Source: Bacteroidales bacterium UBA4345 (GTDB lineage Bacteria; Bacteroidota; Bacteroidia; Bacteroidales; Paludibacteraceae). Taken from it: a stretch of 46,033 nt of DNA. The stretch's first letter is position 1; each line of letters starts with the position of its first letter. The stretch spans positions 1-46,033 of the forward strand of contig DGTD01000035.1 in assembly GCA_002396385.1 (NCBI GenBank), read 5' to 3'. A program made the position numbers and the translations under genes. Shown here one piece after another: positions 24,428 to 32,058 of the stretch. The notes beneath the pieces are model-generated. The model did no database searches and was not told where the DNA came from. It saw only the letters and a program-made list of their open reading frames with translations.

Positions 24428-24503
24428 TGAGAAAAATGTTAGTTTCATAAACAAGTAAAAATATAACAGAAGAGCTATTTGCCACCACATGTGGCAATGG
24501 TCA

Positions 24504-25352
24504 TCAATAACAATCCCAATTATAAAGGACATTTGAGAAGTCGCGTTTTTTCAGTTCCTCAGGCGTGCAGAAGAAACCACAGACGCCAGAGTCACCCCAC
24601 CAAATGTCGTTATCGGAATCGCTATCAATCTGAAGCAGCACCACCGTTTGATTCTCATTACGCGGGTCATCTTGACAGAAAGCAGGATAACCACCGATTT
24701 TATGTCCATCAGAATCTGCAAAATCCTCAATCAGACTATGGGCTTCCTCCGAAAGTTCGTCATAATCGTCAACAGGCTCATCGTCAGACAATTCGTTATA
24801 TTTCTCGGTAAAGATATCCGTGAAATTATTGTCGAGAAGCGACATTGGTTCCTGTGTTTCGGAGAACGAGATAGCGAATTCATCTTGAATAGGGAAGTCT
24901 TCATCATCTTCCGGCTGTGGGAGTTCATCAAGCCACACCCTCACCATATCATCCGTAACCGTTTCGTCGATGGTTTCGTACCAAACCACACGCGCCCCGC
25001 CGTCAATGTCTAATCCATACACTTCATCCTGTCCGACCCAGAATTGCATCAAGCCTGTTTGCGGATAATCGGGAAGGTAAGAAAGTTCCTTACAGTCAAT
25101 TTGGGCGACCATACGTAGCGGACAACCATTTGCATCGAACGGAACAGCCTCTTTATTTGGCAGATAAGGCAAACCACCCACTTTGCTTTCAAACAGAGAG
25201 ACAGGCTTTTTTGTAAGTTTTAAGCGAAGGAGCGGCTTCATCGTGTTTTTCCTTATATCGTCGAGCACCTTTTTAGTCAGTTCTATCTGGCGCTGTTCAT
25301 CACCCTCCTCGTCATCTTCACCAATTATAGCCAAGAAGTCATCGTACGACAT
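24504..25352 (-). CDS. YwqG/DUF1963 protein, in frame downstream of an interrupted BRCT domain
   Basis: 282 residues from the ATG at 25352. From residue ~38 it is a DUF1963 (YwqG) domain: LFESKVGGLPYLPNKE, MVAQIDCKEL, LMQFWVGQDE, KIGGYPAFCQDD, and a final GDSGVCGFFCTPEELKKRDF. YwqG proteins are soluble and of unknown function, though DUF1963 has been linked to immunity proteins. The first ~14 residues (MSYDDFLAIIGEDD) do not belong to that domain; they look like the final helix of the BRCT domain whose other part ends the upstream gene. The upstream stop TGA, one ATT codon and this ATG are in one frame. So this may be the distal half of a split fusion gene rather than a separate gene. No clear ribosome-binding site. 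Confidence 0.8.
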   Translation of the reverse strand: MSYDDFLAIIGEDDEEGDEQRQIELTKKVLDDIRKNTMKPLLRLKLTKKPVSLFESKVGGLPYLPNKEAVPFDANGCPLRMVAQIDCKELSYLPDYPQTGLMQFWVGQDEVYGLDIDGGARVVWYETIDETVTDDMVRVWLDELPQPEDDEDFPIQDEFAISFSETQEPMSLLDNNFTDIFTEKYNELSDDEPVDDYDELSEEAHSLIEDFADSDGHKIGGYPAFCQDDPRNENQTVVLLQIDSDSDNDIWWGDSGVCGFFCTPEELKKRDFSNVLYNWDCY

Positions 25353-25355
25353 AAT

Positions 25356-27038
25356 TCAGACACCGTTTTTCGCAGCCTTCTGGAGTTTAGAGCTTCCAGA
25401 GTTAGGGTCGGCACAGACCAGAATGTCGAGATCTTTGGTCACACTGTCTTTTACCACATATTTTCCCTCAACCAAATCAGAGAGTTCGGCACGCGTGTAG
25501 CCAGGGCAAGCCCCCGTAAAGCAGACCGAAGGGAGTTTTTCCACTTCTTCATTTTGAGCAGGCGTTTCATTCACAGACTGTTTCTCAGCAACCTTTGCCT
25601 TCCCTAACCTTGCCAATGCATTAACGGCATCTTGGCTGCCACTATCAGCAGCCTTCCTATACCACGAAACAGCAAGTTCCATATCCTGCACACTATGACC
25701 ATATTCGTAACATTCCCCCAATATAAAAAAAGCCGTGACATATCCCTGCGACGCAGCCTTTTTGAACCATTCCACAGCAGTAGCCTCATCCTTTTCAACG
25801 CCTTGACCTTTTAAATAGAGAGTACCAATGTTATACATGGCATTTCCATCACCTTGTTTTGCAGACAACAGCCAAAATTCCAAAGCTTTCTTATAATCTT
25901 GCTCAACACCCTCTCCTGCATAATAAAGCATAGCCAAATAAAACTGACTGTCTTTATATCCCTGCGTAGCCGCCTTTTCAAACCATTCTTTTGCAATTTC
26001 ATAATTCTTTTCCACCCCACAGCCATTGTAATAGAAAAGACCTAAGTTATTTTGCGCCCTAGCATAGCCTTGTTCAGCAGCCTTTCTGTACCATTCGACA
26101 GCTTTCACATCACTTTGAGGAACACCACAGCCTTTATCATAACACCAGCCCAAGTCGTTCTGTGCTTCAGCGTGCCCTTGTTCAGCAGATTTTCTGAACC
26201 ATTCAGCAGCCTTCTGTTTGTCTTGTTTAACGCCATACCCTTCTAAGTAACAAGATCCTAAATTACGTTGTCCTACAGCATGTCCTTTTTCAGCCGCCTT
26301 TTCAAACCATTCGGCCGCTTTACTAAGGTTTTTAGGGACCCCATCACCCGTATAAAAGCGATAGCCCAAATCAAATTGAGACTCAGCATCAGCATTTTCA
26401 AACGCTCTTTCAAACCAGGCAGCCGCTTTCACGTCACTTTTAGGGACCCCAGTGCCAGAAGAATACCAATTTGCAATTCTTTTCATGGCTTTTATATTAC
26501 CCAACTCGGCCGCTTTTTCAAACCAAGCCGCCGCTTTCTTGTTACTGGTTCGGACACCTTCTCCATAATAGAAACACTCACCGAGCTCATACATGGCGTC
26601 AGCATCGCCGTTTTCAGCCTTAGCCAAGTTTCTTTCAAAAATTATTTTAAAATCGTAGATGTTCAAAAGGAAATCGCCGAGCGACGGATTCTCGTCCCAA
26701 GAGTTATCGTCGTCGAAAGAATACATAGCCCAACATTGTTCCTCAAACTTGTAAACAACAAATTGGTTGTCGTAGCAGTCGATGAGCGGAATCATTTTCA
26801 TCGATTTAAAATCGGTATCCATATCTTCCTCCGCATCCACAATTTCATCAAAAGAAAGGACTCTGAAATCCGCATTTGTTTTATCATCTTCCAAAAAAAG
26901 CGGCTCATTGCCACAAGCCGACACGAAGTGCTGCACCTCTTCAGGCAGTTCTGCACCATAGACCTTCACAATCTCAGCCACCTTCTTTTCTTTGATAGGC
27001 GCAGTGGTGTATTTTTCGATAAATTTTTTCAGATTCAT
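25356..27038 (-). CDS. SUKH-Sel1-BRCT protein, probably cut short by an in-frame TGA
   Basis: 560 residues, no signal peptide, presumed cytoplasmic. Residues ~1-130 fit the SMI1/KNR4 (SUKH) fold (LPEEVQHFVSACG, FRVLSFDEIVDAEE, IPLIDCYDNQFVVYKF, PSLGDFLLNIYDF). Nine full and one partial Sel1 repeats follow (~145-480), for example AMYELGECFYYGEGV. Residues ~500-560 are a BRCT domain like that of DNA ligases (PSVCFTGACPGYTRAELSDL, DILVCADPNSGSSKL) but stop at AAKNGV before the last helix. The next codons after TGA, in the same frame, encode IMSYDDFLAIIG, which supplies that helix. A CGA to TGA change would explain this. SUKH and DUF1963 both occur among immunity proteins of toxin systems; role here is inference. 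Confidence 0.85.
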   Translation of the reverse strand: MNLKKFIEKYTTAPIKEKKVAEIVKVYGAELPEEVQHFVSACGNEPLFLEDDKTNADFRVLSFDEIVDAEEDMDTDFKSMKMIPLIDCYDNQFVVYKFEEQCWAMYSFDDDNSWDENPSLGDFLLNIYDFKIIFERNLAKAENGDADAMYELGECFYYGEGVRTSNKKAAAWFEKAAELGNIKAMKRIANWYSSGTGVPKSDVKAAAWFERAFENADAESQFDLGYRFYTGDGVPKNLSKAAEWFEKAAEKGHAVGQRNLGSCYLEGYGVKQDKQKAAEWFRKSAEQGHAEAQNDLGWCYDKGCGVPQSDVKAVEWYRKAAEQGYARAQNNLGLFYYNGCGVEKNYEIAKEWFEKAATQGYKDSQFYLAMLYYAGEGVEQDYKKALEFWLLSAKQGDGNAMYNIGTLYLKGQGVEKDEATAVEWFKKAASQGYVTAFFILGECYEYGHSVQDMELAVSWYRKAADSGSQDAVNALARLGKAKVAEKQSVNETPAQNEEVEKLPSVCFTGACPGYTRAELSDLVEGKYVVKDSVTKDLDILVCADPNSGSSKLQKAAKNGV

Positions 27039-27170
27039 AATTATTCAGTGTTTAAATTAGGATTAGTAAAAAAACAGTCATATATAATAGTTAAATATAC
27101 GACAAAAAAGTTTTATTGAGCACAAAAAACGTCAAACCAGCGAGATTAACCCACTAAATATCCTACCAGT

Positions 27171-27260
27171 TTAACAAGTCCCACTATTAGTGCAATTAGT
27201 ACAGACACAACCACCAGAAGCAACCCTTACGTATCGCTCCAATCCATTTCCACAGCTCAT
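27171..27260 (-). CDS. 29-residue Cys-rich micro-ORF
   Basis: ATG 27260 to TAA 27171. It opens MSCGNGLERYVRVAS and its last 14 residues are GGCVCTNCTNSGTC, giving Cys at 3, 18, 20, 23 and 29. The Gly-Gly before a Cys-dense end is reminiscent of leader/core peptides, but the leader is very short. Metal-binding small proteins are an alternative. Support for a real gene: an AT-rich leader with AAAGAA before the ATG, and a TAACTTTG box 37 nt upstream preceded by an element shared with two other small genes in this window. Against: length, no homologue known to me. It precedes the SUKH gene on the same strand by ~130 bp. Two SPASM radical SAM genes lie 4-12 kb away; a link is speculation. Confidence 0.45.
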   Translation of the reverse strand: MSCGNGLERYVRVASGGCVCTNCTNSGTC

Positions 27261-27297
27261 ATATTCTTTGTTTTTAATTTGTTTGTTATTGTTGAGG

Positions 27298-27352
27298 CAA
27301 AGTTAGAGGGAGCAAGCCACCGGGGAAAGAGCAAATATGCGTCAAAAGTAAG
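27298..27352 (-). promoter_or_regulatory. promoter with conserved 27-bp upstream element (micro-ORF)
   Basis: Minus strand: a 27-bp element (27352-27326) that starts CTTACTTTT and ends TTTGCTCTTT, exactly 20 nt, then TAACTTTG (27305-27298). Two other promoters in the window (35191-35245, 42077-42131) have the same element and spacing; 22 of 27 bases match either of them without gaps. The usual -33 TTG position holds TTT, so an activator may be needed. Confidence 0.65.
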
Positions 27353-27431
27353 CAATTGATAACAAACAGCGCATTTCGGCTCGAGGGAACGGAGTCGCTG
27401 CGGAAAAGGTTTAAGATTCAACCGTACAGCA

Positions 27432-28166
27432 TCACTTCAACAGGGCAACCACCCCACTTACCGCCATATAGCCATAGACCACTTTACGGAGCACATCGGC
27501 CGAAATGCGGTTAAAGACCTTGGTGCCAATAAAGGTGCCGACCACCACGCCCAAGATTGCAAACACCCAAGCCTGGCCGACAGCAGGAGTTAAGAATCCG
27601 TTTTGAGAGCGGACCACCGTCATAAAAGCATTACCCGAAAAAAAATACAACTGGGTTTGTGCGGCATAATGCGCCTTATCGGGTTCCGATTGGACATAGT
27701 AAAGCACAGCCGGTGGGCCCTGCATACCAAAGAATCCGCCCATTACGCCACTAACGCCCCCCATTGTCATCTGCATGGGAACAGACTGGCTGACATGGAT
27801 GCGGGATGAGAAAAACAGGAAATAGATGCTGAGTAAAATGAGCACACCCCCTAAAACATGCATAAAGAAAACGGTGTCGAACCTAGCCACATATCCCACT
27901 GCAAAGTAAGACGTGACAAGGAAAGCCAACAGCATAGGCACAACCCTTCTCAAAACAATGTAATGACGCATTTGCACAACAACCACCAACGACTGAGTAA
28001 GCGCCAACAGGCCAGAGAGCGTGGTAGACTCGCCATAAGAAGGCATCACATAGGGTAAAATGGTCATTATGAAAATGCCAAAGCCAAACCCACTGACACG
28101 CTGGATGAAACTGGCGACCACACTGGCCGCAAACAGAATAAGGAGAACAGAGACGGAGAATGACAT
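27432..28166 (-). CDS. TauE/SafE (DUF81) family membrane transporter
   Basis: 244 residues from the ATG at 28166; a GTG three codons upstream is less likely. Highly hydrophobic with about eight membrane segments. It shows the two-fold family pattern: an N-terminal FIQRVSGFGFGIFIMTILPY and, after the middle, GGVSGVMGGFFGMQGPPAVL. TauE/SafE proteins export sulfite, sulfoacetate or other organic anions across the inner membrane; the substrate here is not readable from context, as neighbours are unrelated. Divergent from the first CHU_C gene. Length is typical of the family. No anomalies. Confidence 0.88.
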   Translation of the reverse strand: MSFSVSVLLILFAASVVASFIQRVSGFGFGIFIMTILPYVMPSYGESTTLSGLLALTQSLVVVVQMRHYIVLRRVVPMLLAFLVTSYFAVGYVARFDTVFFMHVLGGVLILLSIYFLFFSSRIHVSQSVPMQMTMGGVSGVMGGFFGMQGPPAVLYYVQSEPDKAHYAAQTQLYFFSGNAFMTVVRSQNGFLTPAVGQAWVFAILGVVVGTFIGTKVFNRISADVLRKVVYGYMAVSGVVALLK

Positions 28167-28473
28167 TGTCGGCACAAATTTTCCGCAAAGTTAGCGATAA
28201 AAAGAACACCCGACCTTGTTTCCCGATACTTAAAAAGCACACTGCGCACCTATACCACCACAACCCCACGCCCAAAGCAGACAGAACATGTTATACAACA
28301 TAAATTCTCATTAAAAAAGCAAAGAAATAAGACGTAAATTTGCATCAAAATCTTACCAATCGGCAATACAAGCTATCTTCAGGGAAAAGTTTGCGGATAA
28401 CAAGATTCGGGATACACACCAGAAAGCATAAAGGAGGCGGCCACAACCACCCCCAAAAACACAAAAAACAATA
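28167..28473. other. divergent intergenic region before the first adhesin gene
   Basis: About 305 bp. It contains TAAATTTG (28335-28342, plus strand), a -7 type box about 130 nt before the CHU_C gene, giving a long leader that I see no structure in. No other feature recognised. Confidence 0.45.
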
Positions 28474-31400
28474 ATGAAACTAAAACACCTTTTACTATGG
28501 TTACTGCTATTAACCGGAACGGTAGTGCAGGGCCAAAAAACGTCAGGAACCGACTTTTGGATGGCGTTCATTCAGAATGAAGATAAAAACTTGGACAAGG
28601 ATCACTATTTAAAGGTCTTTTTGTCGGCGCAAGAAGAGACTGAAGTCACCCTTGAAAACGAGAAAATAGGATATAAACAGACCGTTTTAGTAGGGGCCAA
28701 CTCACTAGAAAGTGTAACAATACCGTTCGACGACTTCAACATGTCTGAATACGGAGAAGTGGTCAATAAATCGCTTCACATTACCAGTAAGAAAGAAATA
28801 TCAGTTTACGCAGAAAACTACCAAATTGCCAGTTGCGATGCCACGCTGGTGCTGCCAACAGAGGCCTGCGGCTCTTACTACATTGTACAGAGCAACGTGA
28901 GCCGTACAGAATCGGTAAAATATGCATTCCGTCCCAGCACATTCAGCGTGATCGCCTTTGAAGACGACACCAAAGTGCAAATAACGCCTACCCTGACCAC
29001 CACCGATGGAAAGCCTGCTGACGTACCCTTTACAATAACATTGAACAAAGGAGATGTCTACCAAGTGGCAAACAAGAAAGAAGATATGGGAAAAGGACTT
29101 TCGGGTTCGCAGGTCCGTGTCCTGAACGGAAAGAAAGTTGCCGTTTTTACAGGTAACAATAGTTCCAACGTGCCAGACGAAAATCAAAAAGGCGACTCAG
29201 ACATTCTGTTTGATGTGGCCTATCCGGTTTCATCATGGGGAAAGAACTTCATCATCCGTCCTTTCTTAGACTGTAATTACGATATGATTAAATGTACCGC
29301 TTGCAAAGACGGTACAGAAATTTACAAAAACGGAGAGTTGATAGCTACTATTAACGCATATGAATCGTATGACTTTATTGTAGCCGAGTCTGATGGAGCA
29401 TTCAAGCTGGAGACCACAGAGCCCGTAGCCACCTACCAATACATGACCAGTTCGCTTTATTTGAAGCAACGAGCAGGAGGACCATCGTTCCAATATGTAG
29501 TGCCGATAGAACAGTCGATAGAGGAGGTGACCTTCACTACCATAACACATAAAGATGTCAGCTACCACTATCTGAATCTGGTTATCAAGACAGAAGACGC
29601 AGAGACCATCAAATTGGACGGGAAGACGGGATTTGCCACTTTCAGCCCAATTGACAACGTTTACTCAACGGCCGCCATTAAAATAAGCGAAGGCACACAC
29701 ACGCTTCAGGCAAAGAATGGTTTCATAGCCAGCGTTTATGGAACAGGAGAATGGGTATCGTACTCCTATTCAGCCGGCTCGAAGATGGAAAAAATTACCG
29801 AAATAAAAGCCTCTATTAAGAAACCGTGCGGCGATGGTACGGAAGAGTGTCCTTTCCACATAACAACTGCCGGCGAGTTCCTTTATTTTGCCGCTGTAAT
29901 TAATGGTACCGAACCTTCAATCCCAGTAAACGAGTACGCGCACGCTGTGCTGGATGCTGATATCGATTTGTCGAGGGTTTGCGGCCCGGACATAGGTTCT
30001 TGGACTCCTATTGGCTATGATAAAGCCCGATTCAGAGGTGTGTTTAACGGACATAACCACCGTATCGAAAATATCTATGTTGTGAACGATAAGGAAGGAA
30101 CAGGCTTGTTTGGCTTAGCAACAGGCGGAGCTGAAATTCGGAATGTTATTCTCGCTTCAGGTTCTATATCTAGTACGTCCCTTTCTGTGGGTGGAATTGT
30201 TGGCGTGGGTGCCGTGAAACTTATCGATTGCCATAACTATGTAGACATTTACTGCTCAAATAAGTTCAATGGAGGTATCATCGGTTATGCCGGTAAAGAC
30301 AGCTATATAGAAAAATGCCACAACGAGGGTAACATAACGAGCATCAGTTCAAACAAGAGTTTGTTCGGTGTAGGAGGTATTGCGGGTGCTGTAAGTACCA
30401 ATGGCATTGTAACCGACTGCTATAGTTATGGCAACATTACCGGACATTCGTCGCGCGTTGGCGGCGTTGTCGGCAGTGCGGAAAACTGCCTCATTACCAA
30501 CTGTTATTCATATGGAGATGTGGAAAGTACCGAGAATGACTATGGAGGTGGTTTGTGCGCCATCGCTCCCGACTATCCAAATACGAAGGTGGAGCACAGC
30601 TATTATTGCAACGCACTTGGTAAAACTGGGCAACAGCCAGAAATGGAGCGTCCGGAATCGGACTTCAACGATGGTACCATATTCGCCTTGCTTAACGAAC
30701 ATACGCCTAACTTGTGGCGCCAGGAAGAGGGTAAGTATCCGGTCTTTATCGATACGGTCTTCAACGTGATCCCTAGTAAAACGCTATATGTCGATCTCTG
30801 TCAAGGAGATAGTGTGATGTTCTACGGTAAAAAAATAACCGAATCGGGCACCTACTACCCTTCATGCTCTTGTGGTGGCGACACGCTGGTCGTAAAAGTC
30901 TTGTCGCCTGCTGTGAAGGAATTGTATGAGACTATCGCCGCTGGCGAAAGCTACCATTTTGGTTCGCAAGACATTTCAGAGGCAGGCGTTTACACTGACA
31001 CCGTAAAAGGAGGAGCCGCAAATGGTTGCGACAGCATTGTTATACTTCATTTGACAGTAGATGGACCATCGTCAAAAGTTATAAATGAAAGCATTTGTGA
31101 GGGCGAGACCTACACTTTCGACGGGAAAGAACTGACCGAAGGCGGAGTCTACACCATGACGGAAAACGAAGTGACCACCACACTGAACCTGACAGTTTTG
31201 CCAAAGTCTGTAACAATACTTTACGACACTTTATGCACCGAATTTATGGGAGAGCCAGATTTGGAGACCGAAGAGAAATTGGTAGCGGCCAACGGTTGCG
31301 ACAGCGTAGTGGTACACCATATCCATTACAAACAAAATGTATCTCTAATGCTCGAAGGCGAATTTTGTTTGGGGGCGTTTGAATATGGAGGAGTGGAGTA

Positions 31401-32043
31401 TACTGAACCAGGACACCATTTGCACGTAGTTCCAGGAGTGGGAGGAGAATGCGACACGCTGATTCACCTCTATATCACCAAATTGAATATGATCGTTGAT
31501 GAAATTAACGATACCATCTGTGCGGGCAGCAGTTACAACTTTGCCGACCGCCAGCTGACCGAGCCAGGCCGGTACAGTGACACAATGTGGTGTGAAAAAA
31601 TCACCCATCTCAATTTGTACGTAAATCCGGTTTCAACCAGCCAGATAGTCAGCACGGTTCATGTAGGAGAAAGCTATAAAGCCAATGGTTTCGACCTGCC
31701 AGAGCAAGAGGCAGAAGGCATTTTCTACTTTAACCAGGTAGAGACCAACCAATTTGGTTGCGACAGTATTGTTACACTGGCATTGAATGTGATAAAACCA
31801 GCCGACAACACGGTTATACCAACCTTGTTCACGCCACACACGCGCGAAGGCAAGAACGACATCTTTATGGAGGGATACGAAGTCTACATCTACGACCGGT
31901 ACGGCAACCTTGTATGCCACTCGGCCAACGGATGGGACGGGAAATACCGCGGTAAAGAAGCCGACCCTGGAATCTACATCTACACGCTCTTTATGAAAGA
32001 CGGCGAGAAGAAGAAAGGATCGATAGAAGTATACAAAAAATAA
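28474..32043 (+). CDS. large T9SS type B surface protein with IgGFc-binding-like domain and GLUG repeats (CHU_C 1)
   Basis: 1189 residues with signal peptide MKLKHLLLWLLLLTGTVVQG. Residues ~25-430 fit the IgGFc-binding-protein N-terminal domain (GTDFWMAFIQNE, ISVYAENYQIASCDATLVLP). Residues ~530-720 hold GLUG-type repeats (VGGIVGVGA, GGIIGYAGK, VGGIAGAVS, GGVVGSAEN). Several ~70-residue modules follow with pattern CEGETYTFDGKELTEGGVYT...GCDSIV. The last ~90 residues (IPTLFTPHTREGKNDIF, YIYDRYGNLVC, DPGIYIYTL) are the gliding-motility-associated C-terminal domain used by T9SS type B substrates. It heads an operon with the OmpA and PorP genes and would be their surface cargo, an adhesin by analogy with SprB. 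Base use between ~29.83 and ~31.0 kb differs from the rest. Confidence 0.88.
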   Translation: MKLKHLLLWLLLLTGTVVQGQKTSGTDFWMAFIQNEDKNLDKDHYLKVFLSAQEETEVTLENEKIGYKQTVLVGANSLESVTIPFDDFNMSEYGEVVNKSLHITSKKEISVYAENYQIASCDATLVLPTEACGSYYIVQSNVSRTESVKYAFRPSTFSVIAFEDDTKVQITPTLTTTDGKPADVPFTITLNKGDVYQVANKKEDMGKGLSGSQVRVLNGKKVAVFTGNNSSNVPDENQKGDSDILFDVAYPVSSWGKNFIIRPFLDCNYDMIKCTACKDGTEIYKNGELIATINAYESYDFIVAESDGAFKLETTEPVATYQYMTSSLYLKQRAGGPSFQYVVPIEQSIEEVTFTTITHKDVSYHYLNLVIKTEDAETIKLDGKTGFATFSPIDNVYSTAAIKISEGTHTLQAKNGFIASVYGTGEWVSYSYSAGSKMEKITEIKASIKKPCGDGTEECPFHITTAGEFLYFAAVINGTEPSIPVNEYAHAVLDADIDLSRVCGPDIGSWTPIGYDKARFRGVFNGHNHRIENIYVVNDKEGTGLFGLATGGAEIRNVILASGSISSTSLSVGGIVGVGAVKLIDCHNYVDIYCSNKFNGGIIGYAGKDSYIEKCHNEGNITSISSNKSLFGVGGIAGAVSTNGIVTDCYSYGNITGHSSRVGGVVGSAENCLITNCYSYGDVESTENDYGGGLCAIAPDYPNTKVEHSYYCNALGKTGQQPEMERPESDFNDGTIFALLNEHTPNLWRQEEGKYPVFIDTVFNVIPSKTLYVDLCQGDSVMFYGKKITESGTYYPSCSCGGDTLVVKVLSPAVKELYETIAAGESYHFGSQDISEAGVYTDTVKGGAANGCDSIVILHLTVDGPSSKVINESICEGETYTFDGKELTEGGVYTMTENEVTTTLNLTVLPKSVTILYDTLCTEFMGEPDLETEEKLVAANGCDSVVVHHIHYKQNVSLMLEGEFCLGAFEYGGVEYTEPGHHLHVVPGVGGECDTLIHLYITKLNMIVDEINDTICAGSSYNFADRQLTEPGRYSDTMWCEKITHLNLYVNPVSTSQIVSTVHVGESYKANGFDLPEQEAEGIFYFNQVETNQFGCDSIVTLALNVIKPADNTVIPTLFTPHTREGKNDIFMEGYEVYIYDRYGNLVCHSANGWDGKYRGKEADPGIYIYTLFMKDGEKKKGSIEVYKK

Positions 32044-32058
32044 CGAGAGGCCCATTTT

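Larger units (their letters stand above)
27039..27431. other. intergenic region with a Cys-rich small ORF
   Basis: About 390 bp between the SUKH-Sel1-BRCT gene and the transporter gene. It contains the 29-codon Cys-rich frame (27171-27260), its promoter (27298-27352) and an AT-rich leader (27039-27120) before the SUKH gene with a weak TATATTTA box. The remaining ~80 bp next to the transporter hold nothing I recognise. Confidence 0.55.
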
